Positions 25,714 to 34,476 of a stretch of 64,000 bases of DNA are shown piece after piece; the first letter of the stretch is position 1, and every line of letters begins with the position of its first letter. The notes below the pieces were generated by a model. It did no database searches, was not told where the DNA came from, and worked only from the letters and a program-made list of their open reading frames with translations. Both the position numbers and the translations under genes were made by a program. Source of the DNA: Bacteroidota bacterium (GTDB lineage: Bacteria > Bacteroidota > Bacteroidia > Chitinophagales > Saprospiraceae); contig JASBVF010000015.1 of the NCBI GenBank assembly GCA_030147525.1, positions 1 through 64,000 of the forward strand, read 5' to 3'.

Positions 25714-26433
25714 ATGAAATACCTCCTCATTTTCTGTTTGTTTGTTTTACTCAATTGCGGTAGCAAATCCTCACAGCCTGCGGACGCCGTGCAACCTTCA
25801 GCCCCGGAACCTGCGGTCGCAGAGCCTGCTGCCGATACGGTGGCTGATGACCTGCCGGAACCTGTTCAGCCGCTGCCGCCTGACTACGACACAACGCAGT
25901 GGACGGAAGTAATCCACCTTGATCCGACTATCGGGCTGGATTTACGCTATGCTACCGACAACAATTTTGTTAGTGAAAAAATGTACGACTGCCCCCGGTG
26001 TTTTCTTCGCCCCGATGTGGCAAAGGCAGCGGTGTTGATTCACAAAGAATTGAAAAAGAAGGGTTTAGGATTGAAAATGTATGATTGCTACCGGCCCCGG
26101 CCGATCCAGTGGAAACTCTGGAACAAAGTGCCGGACCCCCGCTACGTAGCCGATCCCCGCAAGGGTTCGATGCACAACCGGGGAATGGCAATAGACCTGA
26201 CCATTGTTGACAGCCTCGGCAATGAACTGGACATGGGGACTGATTTTGACTTTTTTGGAAAGGAAGCTTACCACAATTACACCGGGCACTCCGAAGAGGT
26301 ACAGCAAAACCGTCAACTACTCCTCGAAGTGATGTTAAGTCACGGGTTTCGCTCCACTTCTACCGAGTGGTGGCATTATTCCTACAAGCCCAAAACCTTC
26401 CCTTTGGATGACTGGCTGTGGGAATGTGAGTGA
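25714..26433 (+). CDS. D-alanyl-D-alanine dipeptidase (VanX/DdpX family) lipoprotein
   Basis: 239 residues from ATG 25714, chosen because it follows a promoter closely and opens a lipoprotein signal (IFCLFVLLNC, Cys15). A low-complexity Pro/Ala/Glu linker (20-60) leads to the peptidase domain. Zinc ligands His154 (GSMHNRGMAID) and Asp161, then His221 with catalytic Glu218 (STEWWHYSY), and Arg127 (CYRPRP) are all in place. VanX-type enzymes cleave D-Ala-D-Ala; as an envelope lipoprotein here it more likely recycles peptidoglycan dipeptide than confers vancomycin resistance, since no VanH or VanA lies nearby. Confidence 0.9.
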   Translation: MKYLLIFCLFVLLNCGSKSSQPADAVQPSAPEPAVAEPAADTVADDLPEPVQPLPPDYDTTQWTEVIHLDPTIGLDLRYATDNNFVSEKMYDCPRCFLRPDVAKAAVLIHKELKKKGLGLKMYDCYRPRPIQWKLWNKVPDPRYVADPRKGSMHNRGMAIDLTIVDSLGNELDMGTDFDFFGKEAYHNYTGHSEEVQQNRQLLLEVMLSHGFRSTSTEWWHYSYKPKTFPLDDWLWECE

Positions 26434-26523
26434 AATCGAAGTCTGCTGCCGCTCCAAAAACTATTTAGACTTCCGGTCATTCAACCATTTTCAATATCTT
26501 CGCCGCCACTCAGAACTAAAGCA

Positions 26524-27762
26524 ATGGCTGTATCCTACCAAGAAATTATCACACTGACGGAGAACCATCTGGCCGATTTTTTTAAAAAAAATATCGGAGC
26601 CGAACATGTTTTCCATGACCTGACTCACACGAGAAATGTAGTGGAGGCTGTCATCGAAATAGGCCTTGGCTGCAACCTCGAGGAACGGGAGCTGGAGCTT
26701 CTCCAGTTGGCTGCCTGGTTTCACGACAGTGGCTATAACGAGGGAGCTGAAGGTCATGAGGAACGCAGCTGCCGCCATGCGGTCAATTTTTTATCAAAAC
26801 ACGGCGTCACGGACCAGGACCTCGACGTCATCACCCGCTGCATCATGGCGACCCGGTTACCTTTCAAGCCGAAGGACTTGCTGGAGGAAATTCTCTGCGA
26901 TGCTGACCTGAGTCATCTGGGTAAAAAAATTTATTGGGATCGTTGCGGAAGGTTGAGGCAGGAGATTCTGCTGGCTCGCAACATCGTCATGTCGGAGCCG
27001 GAGTGGGTTGAGTTTGAGTTGGATTTTATGAACAACCACCGCTACTTCACCCATGTGGCCGAGGATCTTTACAATGAGCGTAAATTAAAGCATATCAAGC
27101 AGTTACGTAAGCAACAGATTCGGTTGAATCCGAAAGAGGTTGAGTCGGTGGACGACCTGGCCCGCAAAGACAAGAAAAAGAAGAAAGACAAAAGCAGCAA
27201 TGTATCCTCGCTCAAGGAAAGTGAAGAGCTGAAACAGTTCAATCTGGGCCGTGGCGTGGAAACAATGTACCGGACGGTGTATCGCACGCACATCAACCTT
27301 AGCGGAATGGCCGATAACAAGGCGAATATCATGCTGAGTATCAATGCGATAGTGATTTCGGTGGCGATACCGCAGCTGTTTCCAAAGTTTGAGACTTATC
27401 CGGAGATTGTGATTCCATCGATTATGTTGCTGGTCGTTTGCATCTCGGCCATTGTGTTGGCGACGCTTTCAACCCGGCCAAAAATTACGGAGGGAATGTA
27501 CACCCGGGACGATGTCGAAAGCCGAAAGGCAAACTTGCTTTTCTTCGGAAATTTTTACCGGATGAAACTCGATGACTATCACTGGGGCATGATGGAAATG
27601 ATCAAAGACCGGGACTTTCTGTACAGCTCCATGACCAAGGATTTGTATTTCCTTGGAGTGGTGCTTGCCAAAAAATACCGCTACCTGAGCCATTGCTACA
27701 CCGTATTTATGTACGGAATGATTGCAACGGTGCTGGCTTTTGCCATTGCCTTTCTCTTTTGA
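26524..27762 (+). CDS. HD-domain phosphohydrolase fused to a Pycsar-effector-like membrane domain (PycTM/DUF5706)
   Basis: 412 residues in two parts. Residues 1-200 are an HD domain: His35 in LTHTRNVVEAVIEIG, the HD pair His67-Asp68 in AWFHDSGYNEG, and Asp126 in LCDADLSHLG. A lysine-rich linker (203-225) joins residues 245-412, which match PycTM (DUF5706): FNLGRGVETMYRTVYRTH, NLSGMADNKANIMLSINAI (first membrane segment), IPSIMLLVVCISAIVLATLS, RDFLYSSMTKDLYFLG and a final segment. PycTM proteins are effectors that disrupt membranes on sensing cCMP or cUMP in Pycsar phage defence. No pyrimidine cyclase (PycC) gene is in the window, so a defence role is not shown. The gene ends inside the upstream open frame of tgt. 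Confidence 0.85.
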   Translation: MAVSYQEIITLTENHLADFFKKNIGAEHVFHDLTHTRNVVEAVIEIGLGCNLEERELELLQLAAWFHDSGYNEGAEGHEERSCRHAVNFLSKHGVTDQDLDVITRCIMATRLPFKPKDLLEEILCDADLSHLGKKIYWDRCGRLRQEILLARNIVMSEPEWVEFELDFMNNHRYFTHVAEDLYNERKLKHIKQLRKQQIRLNPKEVESVDDLARKDKKKKKDKSSNVSSLKESEELKQFNLGRGVETMYRTVYRTHINLSGMADNKANIMLSINAIVISVAIPQLFPKFETYPEIVIPSIMLLVVCISAIVLATLSTRPKITEGMYTRDDVESRKANLLFFGNFYRMKLDDYHWGMMEMIKDRDFLYSSMTKDLYFLGVVLAKKYRYLSHCYTVFMYGMIATVLAFAIAFLF

Positions 27763-27802
27763 GGGCAGAGATTTCCTCCCAAACCTGCAAACACACAAAA
27801 AA

Positions 27803-28933
27803 TTGTTTTTTCAGCTACAACATACCGATCCAAACTCTTCTGCCAGAGCAGGCCTGATCGATACGGCACACGGGCAAATTGAAACACCGATTTTCATGCC
27901 TGTCGGAACGGTCGGCGCCGTCCGGGCTATCCATCAGCACGAACTGGAGAACCAGATTCAGGCGCAAATTATCCTGGGAAACACCTATCATCTCTACCTG
28001 CGGCCAGGCACGGATGTCATCCGGCAGGCAGGAGGGTTGCATAATTTCATTGGTTGGAAACGCCCGATGCTGACCGACAGCGGGGGCTATCAGGTGTATT
28101 CGCTGAGCACCCAGCGAAAAATCAAGGAGGAGGGGGTCACTTTTCAATCGCATCTCGACGGCTCGAAACATTTTTTCAGCCCGGAGCGGGCCATCGATGT
28201 TCAGCGGGAAATTGGTGCTGACATCATCATGGCTTTTGACGAATGTACACCCTACCCCTGCGACTACAAATACGCCAAAAATTCTATGCAAATGACCCAT
28301 CGCTGGCTGAAGCGCTGCTGCGATCGGTTTGATGAAACGGATGGGCTCTACGGCTACAAACAGACGTTTTTTCCCATCGTGCAGGGCAGCACGTACCGTG
28401 ACCTGAGGATTGAGTCAGCCGAAACGATCGCTTCGTTCGGCCGGGAAGGCAATGCCATCGGCGGACTTTCAGTCGGTGAGCCTGATGAGGATTTGTATGA
28501 AATGACCGAGCTGGTCTGCGGTATTTTACCCAAAGAAAAACCCCGCTACCTGATGGGTGTGGGCACGCCGATGAATATCCTGGAGGCGATTGCCCTTGGC
28601 GTCGATATGTTCGATTGTGTGCTGCCCACCAGGAATGCCCGCCACGGGATGCTCTACACTTCGCAAGGGATCATTAATATTAAAAATGCGAAGTGGAAGG
28701 ATGACTTCAGCCCGATTGATGAAAACAGCACCAGCTTCACCAGCCGGGCGCACACGAAGGCTTACCTCCGGCACCTGATTTATGCCAAGGAATACCTGGG
28801 GGCGCAGATTGCATCGCTGCACAACCTTTGTTTTTTCCTTTGGCTGGTGGGGGAAGCCCGGAAGCATATTATTGCGGGAGATTTTTTTGAATGGAAAAAC
28901 AAGATGGTCGCTCAGATGCAGCAGCGGCTTTAA
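27803..28933 (+). CDS. tgt: Queuine tRNA-ribosyltransferase
   Basis: 376 residues from TTG 27803, matching the 375 of E. coli Tgt; an in-frame TTG at 27722 would overlap the previous gene by 41 bases and add 27 foreign residues. Tgt swaps guanine-34 for preQ1 in GUN-anticodon tRNAs. Seen: Asp92 (MLTDSGGYQVY), FDECTPYP, GGLSVGEP, and nucleophile Asp271 in FDCVLPTRNARHG. The zinc site of most Tgt enzymes (Cys-x-Cys-xx-Cys...His) is here STSFTS with Ser309, Ser311, Ser314, while the His340 (LHNL) remains. The LptF/G permease follows by 71 bases, a pairing common in Bacteroidota. Confidence 0.94.
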   Translation: MFFQLQHTDPNSSARAGLIDTAHGQIETPIFMPVGTVGAVRAIHQHELENQIQAQIILGNTYHLYLRPGTDVIRQAGGLHNFIGWKRPMLTDSGGYQVYSLSTQRKIKEEGVTFQSHLDGSKHFFSPERAIDVQREIGADIIMAFDECTPYPCDYKYAKNSMQMTHRWLKRCCDRFDETDGLYGYKQTFFPIVQGSTYRDLRIESAETIASFGREGNAIGGLSVGEPDEDLYEMTELVCGILPKEKPRYLMGVGTPMNILEAIALGVDMFDCVLPTRNARHGMLYTSQGIINIKNAKWKDDFSPIDENSTSFTSRAHTKAYLRHLIYAKEYLGAQIASLHNLCFFLWLVGEARKHIIAGDFFEWKNKMVAQMQQRL

Positions 28934-29004
28934 AATAAAGCAAATGAGGCACTCGCCGGCGCCACCGGGCGTTTGGGCTACGTGTTTTCAACTAAGTACT
29001 TGCC

Positions 29005-30093
29005 ATGCTAAAAATTCTCGACCGGTACATCATCAAGAAATTTCTGAGTTCATTTCTGTTCGTGATACTCATCTTTTCGATGATTGCGGTCATCATTGAT
29101 TTTAGCCAGAATGTGGAGGAGTTTATTGATGAAAAACTGCCGGCTGGCCGGGTGGCAAAGGAATACTACCTGAACTTTGTCATTTTCATCAATGGGTTGC
29201 TTTGGCCGCTGTTTGCATTGATTTCCGTCATTTTTTTTACCTCCCGCATGGCTTACAATTCCGAAATTATTTCGATTCTGAATGCGGGCGTGAGTTTCCG
29301 GCGGTTCATCCGGCCTTACCTGATCGGCGGCGGAATTATTGCATTGGTACACCTCATCCTCAACCACTTTGTCATACCGATCAGCAATGAAACCAGGCTT
29401 GATTTCTTTCATAGCTACATCATGAAAGAAAGCGACAAGGGCAGCACCCGTGATGTGCACATGTTCATTGAGCCGCAGACGAAAATTTATGTGCGGGATT
29501 ATTTCAAGCGTGATTCATTCGCCCGGAATTTCAGGATTGAAACATTTGAAGGGAGCCGCCTGAAAAGTTTCATTGAGGCGGAGGAAATACGCTGGTTGGG
29601 GCGGCCTAACAAATGGCAAATGAGCAATTATGAAATTCACGAATTCGACAGCCTCGGCGAGAAAATTTTTGTGAGTGGAAAATCAACGCTGGACACTGCA
29701 TTTAGGCTCACCCCTGAAGATTTTGTGCGCTACGACGCTACCCGTGAGATGATTCCGTCGAACCGCCTGTCCGATTTCATCGAAGAGGAACGACTGAGAG
29801 GGATCGGCAACACGAAAATTTACGAAATCGAACTTTACCGAAGAACCGCCGACCCGTTTACCATCATCATCGTCACGCTCATTGGCGTGGCGGTGGCATC
29901 CCGGAAAGTCAGGGGAGGAATGGGGCTGCACCTGGCGCTGGGCGTCGTTTTAGGGGCGGTGTTCATTTTTCTTTCCAAATTTTCAATTACGTTTGCTACC
30001 AACGAAGCGCTGTCGGCTTTTATGGGGGTCTGGATTCCGAATATGATTTTCTCGGTAGTCGCCCTGGTTCTGATTTTGAAAGCGCAAAAATGA
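29005..30093 (+). CDS. LptF/LptG-family permease (YjgP/YjgQ)
   Basis: 362 residues. About six membrane segments: three near the N terminus (LFVILIFSMIAVIIDFS, LNFVIFINGLLWPLFALISVIFF, IALVHLILNHFVIPIS), a periplasmic beta-jellyroll region (about 140-250), and three at the C terminus (FTIIIVTLIGVAVAS, GLHLALGVVLGAVFIFLSK, VWIPNMIFSVVALVLIL). LptF and LptG form the LptB2FG inner-membrane ABC transporter that extracts lipopolysaccharide. Which paralogue this is cannot be told by eye; the partner is not in the window. Confidence 0.9.
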   Translation: MLKILDRYIIKKFLSSFLFVILIFSMIAVIIDFSQNVEEFIDEKLPAGRVAKEYYLNFVIFINGLLWPLFALISVIFFTSRMAYNSEIISILNAGVSFRRFIRPYLIGGGIIALVHLILNHFVIPISNETRLDFFHSYIMKESDKGSTRDVHMFIEPQTKIYVRDYFKRDSFARNFRIETFEGSRLKSFIEAEEIRWLGRPNKWQMSNYEIHEFDSLGEKIFVSGKSTLDTAFRLTPEDFVRYDATREMIPSNRLSDFIEEERLRGIGNTKIYEIELYRRTADPFTIIIVTLIGVAVASRKVRGGMGLHLALGVVLGAVFIFLSKFSITFATNEALSAFMGVWIPNMIFSVVALVLILKAQK

Positions 30094-30153
30094 GCGGATT
30101 GCGGCTGGCAGGCAGTGGCTATTTTTTTATAACATTTTAAAAAGCCCCGGCTC

Positions 30154-30897
30154 ATGTTATTTCAATTTTTTAAAAAGAAAAAGAAAGGATCATCCATCAC
30201 GGATTTGTCCTTTTTGCAAACGGATATGCATTCTCACTTGGTGCCGGGTGTGGATGACGGCGCTGATTCCGTCGAGGCCAGCCTGACAATGCTGGAGGGA
30301 TTTGCTGCGATGGGATATAAAAAAGTAATAACTACGCCTCACATCCGGCCAGATTATTTTCCAAACACCAAAGAGACGCTTGCAGCCGGTTTCAGCAAGC
30401 TGCAGGCTGCACTGGAGACTTCTGATTTGAAACTCGAGGTTGAATATGCTGCGGAGTACTTCGTTGATTTTGATTTTTTAAAAAAACTGGAAACGGAAGA
30501 ACTGTTGACTTTTTCAGGAAATCATCTTCTGATCGAACTTTCAACTTTTGCTCCTGCGCCCAACCTTTACGACATTGTTTTTCAGCTGAGAATCAAAGGC
30601 TACCAGCCCATTTTAGCGCACCCCGAACGGTATCTTTATTATTCCGACCTGAAGGATTTTGTGAAGCTGAAAGATTTTGGCTGCCTGTTTCAAACCAACA
30701 TTTTATCCCTGGCCGGGCATTACGGCAAAGAAGTGAAGGATTTAAGTCAAAAATTATTGAAAAAAGGAATGGTCGATCTGCTGGGGAGCGACATGCACCA
30801 CGTTCGCCATCTTGAATCGCTGAAAGAACTGTCGATGGAAAATGATAAAGTGATGAAGCTGATTAGCAATCATCAATTTTTGAACAGCACGCTGTAA
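30154..30897 (+). CDS. CpsB/YwqE-type tyrosine-protein phosphatase (PHP domain)
   Basis: 247 residues. PHP-fold phosphatases of the CpsB/CapC/YwqE family remove phosphate from the BY-kinase that controls capsule or exopolysaccharide chain length. Metal-binding motifs: DMHSHLVPGVDDGADS (His26, His28), HIRPDYFPNT, LAHPERYLY and GSDMHHVRH near the C terminus. No signal peptide; cytoplasmic. It is 60 bases below the LptF/G permease and 80 above the carbamoyltransferase. No BY-kinase is in the window, so the substrate is inferred from family. Confidence 0.88.
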   Translation: MLFQFFKKKKKGSSITDLSFLQTDMHSHLVPGVDDGADSVEASLTMLEGFAAMGYKKVITTPHIRPDYFPNTKETLAAGFSKLQAALETSDLKLEVEYAAEYFVDFDFLKKLETEELLTFSGNHLLIELSTFAPAPNLYDIVFQLRIKGYQPILAHPERYLYYSDLKDFVKLKDFGCLFQTNILSLAGHYGKEVKDLSQKLLKKGMVDLLGSDMHHVRHLESLKELSMENDKVMKLISNHQFLNSTL

Positions 30898-30977
30898 TGC
30901 TCTCCAGTGAAAAGTTATTGCACTGAAACATCTCCATTCAACCGCCAAACAGAAAGCACCTTAACCTGACTGACTCC

Positions 30978-32840
30978 ATGAAGATTTTAGGAATATCGGC
31001 CTTTTACCACGACTCCGCAGCTGCCATTATTGAAAATGGGAACATCCTGGCGGCGGCTCAGGAAGAGCGTTTTACCCGAAAAAAGCACGATCCTGCTTTC
31101 CCGGTGAATGCTGTCCGTTTTTGCCTGGATTATGCCGGGTTTTCGATCGACGAGCTGGACGCCGTGGTGTTTTACGACAAGCCGCTGCTGAAGTTTGAGC
31201 GCCTGCTGGAAACGTACTACGGCTTTTCCCCCAAAGGTCTGAAGTCTTTCATCATGGCCATCCCGGTTTGGCTGAAGGAAAAAATGTTCCTCAAAAGAAT
31301 GATCCGGGAGGAGCTGGGGAAAGTGCAGGAATTTGACCGGAAAAAACTGAAACTCCTGTTCCCGGAGCATCACCTTTCACATGCGGCGAGCGCATTTTAC
31401 CCATCAGGTTTTGAGGAATCAGCCATCCTTACTCTCGACGGCGTGGGCGAGTGGGCGACTGCGTCCATTTGCTACGGACAGGGCAAGGATATTAAAATTA
31501 TCAGAGAGCTGCATTTTCCGCATTCGCTGGGCTTGCTCTATTCGGCATTCACCTATTTTTTGGGTTTTCGGGTCAATTCAGGTGAGTACAAACTCATGGG
31601 GCTGGCGCCTTATGGCAATCCTCATTCGCCTGACGTGAAGAAATTTCAGGAAATCATCAAAACCACGCTGACGGACATCAAGCCGGATGGCTCCATCTGG
31701 CTCGACCAGAAATATTTCAACTATGCCACCGGGTTGCGAATGGTCAAGGGTGAAAAATGGGAGCAGTTGTTCGGGTTCCCAACCCGTAAACCGGAGGACA
31801 AGCTGGAGCAACACCACTGCGACCTCGCCCTGGCCATCCAACTGGTGACGGAGGAAGTGGTTTTTCTGATGGCCGAAGAGGCCCGGCGCCTCACCGGGTC
31901 TGAAAATCTTTGCATGGCAGGCGGCGTGGCGCTCAATTGTGTGGCAAACGGGAAGCTGCTTCGCAGCGGTATTTTTAAAAATATTTTCATACAGCCGGCT
32001 GCCGGCGACGCAGGAGGTGCGCTGGGTGCGGCGCTTGCTGCTCACCATCTATTTTTTAAAAAAGAGCGAATCCCCAGCGGGGCGATGGACAGCATGCAGG
32101 GCTCATATCTGGGCCCCGAGTTTTCAAATATGGAGATCGAGCAAATGGCCAGAAAGTACAAGGCCAAATTTGTCCGCTACGATGATTTTGAAAAACTGGC
32201 CGAAAAAACAGCTGCACTTATTGATCAGGGAAACGCCATCGGATGGATGCAGGGCAGGATGGAATTTGGCCCCAGAGCGCTCGGAGGCAGAAGCATACTC
32301 GGCGACGCCCGGAACAAGGAAATGCAGAAAAAGCTGAACCTGAAAATCAAATACCGGGAGAGTTTCCGGCCTTTCGCCCCTTCGGTTTTGGGTGAAACGG
32401 CCACCGATTATTTCAACATCGACACGCCATCGCCTTACATGCTGCTGGTAGCGCCCGTTCAGGAAAAACGGATGGCCACGCTTCCTGACAATTATTTCGA
32501 ACTGCCGCTGATGGACCGGCTGTACATTCAGCGGTCGGACATGCCAGCGGTTACGCACATCGATTTTTCGGCCAGGGTGCAATCCGTTCACAAGGAAACC
32601 AACCCCCGGTACTGGGCGCTGCTCAAAAAAATGGAAGAGCGGACGGGTTACGGAGTGGTGGTAAATACAAGCTTCAACGTCAGGGGGGAGCCGATTGTCT
32701 GTACCCCGGAAGATGCCTACCGTTGTTTTATGCGTACGGAAATGGATTTTCTGGTGGTGGGTGATTATTTATTTGAAAAAACAGCCCAGCCTGAATGGGA
32801 TAAAAAAGACAACTGGAAGGAAGAATTCCTGCTCGACTGA
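30978..32840 (+). CDS. NodU/CmcH-type carbamoyltransferase
   Basis: 620 residues, the usual length. These enzymes use carbamoyl phosphate and ATP to carbamoylate hydroxyl groups of sugars or natural products. Seen: N-terminal ASKHA-type ATP fold GISAFYHDSAAAIIENG and AAAQEERFTRKKHDPAFP, active-site HHLSHAASAFY, ALNCVANGK-type sugar/ATP loop, GPRALGGRSILGDARN and the C-terminal YrdC-like strand NTSFNVRGEPIVCTPEDAYR (about 560-580). It begins a run with a glycosyltransferase, DUF5989 protein and SxtJ-like protein. The acceptor is unknown; an envelope or exported glycan is likely from context. Confidence 0.9.
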   Translation: MKILGISAFYHDSAAAIIENGNILAAAQEERFTRKKHDPAFPVNAVRFCLDYAGFSIDELDAVVFYDKPLLKFERLLETYYGFSPKGLKSFIMAIPVWLKEKMFLKRMIREELGKVQEFDRKKLKLLFPEHHLSHAASAFYPSGFEESAILTLDGVGEWATASICYGQGKDIKIIRELHFPHSLGLLYSAFTYFLGFRVNSGEYKLMGLAPYGNPHSPDVKKFQEIIKTTLTDIKPDGSIWLDQKYFNYATGLRMVKGEKWEQLFGFPTRKPEDKLEQHHCDLALAIQLVTEEVVFLMAEEARRLTGSENLCMAGGVALNCVANGKLLRSGIFKNIFIQPAAGDAGGALGAALAAHHLFFKKERIPSGAMDSMQGSYLGPEFSNMEIEQMARKYKAKFVRYDDFEKLAEKTAALIDQGNAIGWMQGRMEFGPRALGGRSILGDARNKEMQKKLNLKIKYRESFRPFAPSVLGETATDYFNIDTPSPYMLLVAPVQEKRMATLPDNYFELPLMDRLYIQRSDMPAVTHIDFSARVQSVHKETNPRYWALLKKMEERTGYGVVVNTSFNVRGEPIVCTPEDAYRCFMRTEMDFLVVGDYLFEKTAQPEWDKKDNWKEEFLLD

Positions 32841-33005
32841 GCCGGAGCTGCCCGCCGGTTGCTGAAACCTTTGAACGCCAAACCTGTCGCCGGCCTCCTG
32901 TTTTTCAGGTTGCTTTTTTTTAAAACAAAAACTCCGGAGGCGTCAATTTACGCTCATTCGGAGAGGCAGGCAGCGGCGTTTTTTAATCATAACTGTCAAT
33001 CGAAA

Positions 33006-33725
33006 ATGTTCAAGCTCAGCATCATAGTTCCTGTTTACAATGAGGAGAATACGATCAAAACAGTGCTTTTGAAGTTACTGTCGGTTCCACTTTTGCCTGG
33101 CATCAGCAGGGAAATTATCGTCGTCAATGACTGCTCGACCGACAACACCGAAGCGAATATTCTGGCGTTGACGAATAGCCCGGAGGGAAAAGGCATTGAA
33201 TATTTCAAGCATGAAAAAAACCGCGGCAAGGGTGCTGCCCTGCGCACCGGAATCGCCAGTGCGACCGGAGATTACATTCTGGTGCACGACGCTGACTTTG
33301 AGTACGACCCCAGGGAAATCGTCCTCCTGCTGGAGCCGGTCGTCGAGGGGCATGCGGATGTGGTGTACGGTTCCCGGTTTATCGGAGGGCGGGCACACCG
33401 GATTTTGTTTTTCTGGCACACCATCGGGAATAAATTCCTCACATTTTTGTCCAACATGTTTTCCGATATGAACCTGACGGACATGGAAACCTGCTACAAA
33501 TTATTCCGGGCTGATATTTTGAAAAACATCAACCTCGTGGAAAACCGCTTCGGCTTCGAACCGGAAGTCACCGCCAAATTGGGCCGGGTGAAAAACATCA
33601 GGATTTACGAAGTGGGTATTTCCTACTACGGCAGGACGTACGATGAAGGCAAGAAAATTAATTGGAAGGACGGATTCCGTGCAATTTGGTGCATTTTGAA
33701 ATACGGACTTTTGCGGCGTGATTAG
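33006..33725 (+). CDS. Family 2 glycosyltransferase (DPM1-like)
   Basis: 239 residues from ATG 33006 (MFKLSIIVPVYNEENTI), the natural start of the GT-A fold; an in-frame extension back to 32859 has no family match. Seen: VPVYNEENTIK, VVNDCSTDNTE (nucleotide-binding Asp), KNRGKGAALRTG, the DXD-like HDADFEYDPRE, GSRFIG and CYKLFRADILK. The pattern is that of polyprenyl-phosphate mannosyl/glucosyltransferases. No C-terminal membrane segments. It lies 165 bases after the carbamoyltransferase. Donor sugar and acceptor unknown. Confidence 0.9.
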   Translation: MFKLSIIVPVYNEENTIKTVLLKLLSVPLLPGISREIIVVNDCSTDNTEANILALTNSPEGKGIEYFKHEKNRGKGAALRTGIASATGDYILVHDADFEYDPREIVLLLEPVVEGHADVVYGSRFIGGRAHRILFFWHTIGNKFLTFLSNMFSDMNLTDMETCYKLFRADILKNINLVENRFGFEPEVTAKLGRVKNIRIYEVGISYYGRTYDEGKKINWKDGFRAIWCILKYGLLRRD

Positions 33726-33855
33726 GAATATGGGCGGGCACTTATTTTTTTCCGGCCTGGAAATTAAGCAATTTTGCACCGGCTTCTTTTTTTATTTCAA
33801 AACCCTGCATTGCCTGCGAAGCTGGCAGATGTAAGGTAGGCATAAAATTAAAAAA

Positions 33856-34005
33856 ATGGACTTCTTACAAGATCTCTGGCTTTTTATCAAAGAGCGTAAA
33901 AAATGGTGGCTCGTGCCTGTGATTATCGTGCTGCTGTTGATTGGCGTACTGATCGTTGTAGGTGGCGGCAGTGCTGTAGCGCCGTTTATTTACACATTGT
34001 TTTAA
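33856..34005 (+). CDS. DUF5989 small membrane protein
   Basis: 49-residue protein: MDFLQDLWLFIKERKKWW followed by one membrane segment (LVPVIIVLLLIGVLIVVGG) and the conserved tail GSAVAPFIYTLF. The short aromatic and basic N terminus, single helix and APFIYTLF end match DUF5989, a small family I associate with carbamoyltransferase and SxtJ genes. It ends 10 bases before the SxtJ-like gene, so they are co-transcribed. Its role is unknown; a membrane partner or assembly factor is possible. Confidence 0.8.
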   Translation: MDFLQDLWLFIKERKKWWLVPVIIVLLLIGVLIVVGGGSAVAPFIYTLF

Positions 34006-34015
34006 ATGAGAACAA

Positions 34016-34381
34016 ATGGTGGTTAAAAGTGAAAGGCCAAAAGAGACCTGCCTGGTCATCATGACGGGGTTGCTGATTTTTTGGTGGATCAGCAAGGCGG
34101 AGGTATTGATTTACATTGCCATCGCCACCGGCGTAATTGGTGCGTTCATACCATTTTTGGCAAAGTGGATCGATTGGGCGTGGTACAAGCTGGCAGAAGG
34201 AATGGGCTGGGTGATGTCGAAAGTCTTGCTTTCGGCGGTTTTTTTCCTCTTTTTGTCGCCTATTGCTTTTTTGTACAAGCTTTCAAAAAAGGACACACTT
34301 CAACTGCGCCGGAAACCGGATACTTACTGGACGGAGCGAAACCATCAGTACTCAGGCGAGGACCTGGATAAAGTTTGGTGA
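34016..34381 (+). CDS. SxtJ-like membrane protein
   Basis: 121 residues. Two or three membrane segments (CLVIMTGLLIFWWISKAEV, IYIAIATGVIGAFIPFLAKW, LLSAVFFLFLSPIAFLYKL) and a C-terminal basic tail with DTYWTERNHQYSGEDLDKVW (about 102-121). This order matches SxtJ-like proteins, named from the saxitoxin cluster but widespread beside carbamoyltransferase genes outside toxin clusters; no toxin synthesis is implied. It ends the carbamoyltransferase run and is followed by a strong bidirectional terminator. Confidence 0.78.
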   Translation: MVVKSERPKETCLVIMTGLLIFWWISKAEVLIYIAIATGVIGAFIPFLAKWIDWAWYKLAEGMGWVMSKVLLSAVFFLFLSPIAFLYKLSKKDTLQLRRKPDTYWTERNHQYSGEDLDKVW

Positions 34382-34398
34382 AATTTCCGGATAGATAA

Positions 34399-34454
34399 AT
34401 TTCAAAGAAAAAGCGCCGGCCAGTTCGAACTGATCAGCGCTTTTTCTTTGAAAT
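34399..34454. terminator. 18-bp bidirectional terminator with nested palindrome
   Basis: A perfect 18-bp inverted repeat (34399-34416 with 34437-34454) separates the convergent SxtJ-like and CBS-type genes and gives a T run on both strands. The 20-base loop itself contains the 12-bp palindrome CAGTTCGAACTG. Confidence 0.85.
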
Positions 34455-34476
34455 ATGTTTGAAAAAACTGTCTTCG

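Noticed and set aside
34016-34381. Saxitoxin-type biosynthesis
   Set aside because: SxtJ-like proteins are common beside carbamoyltransferases in non-toxic bacteria, and no other saxitoxin gene is here.
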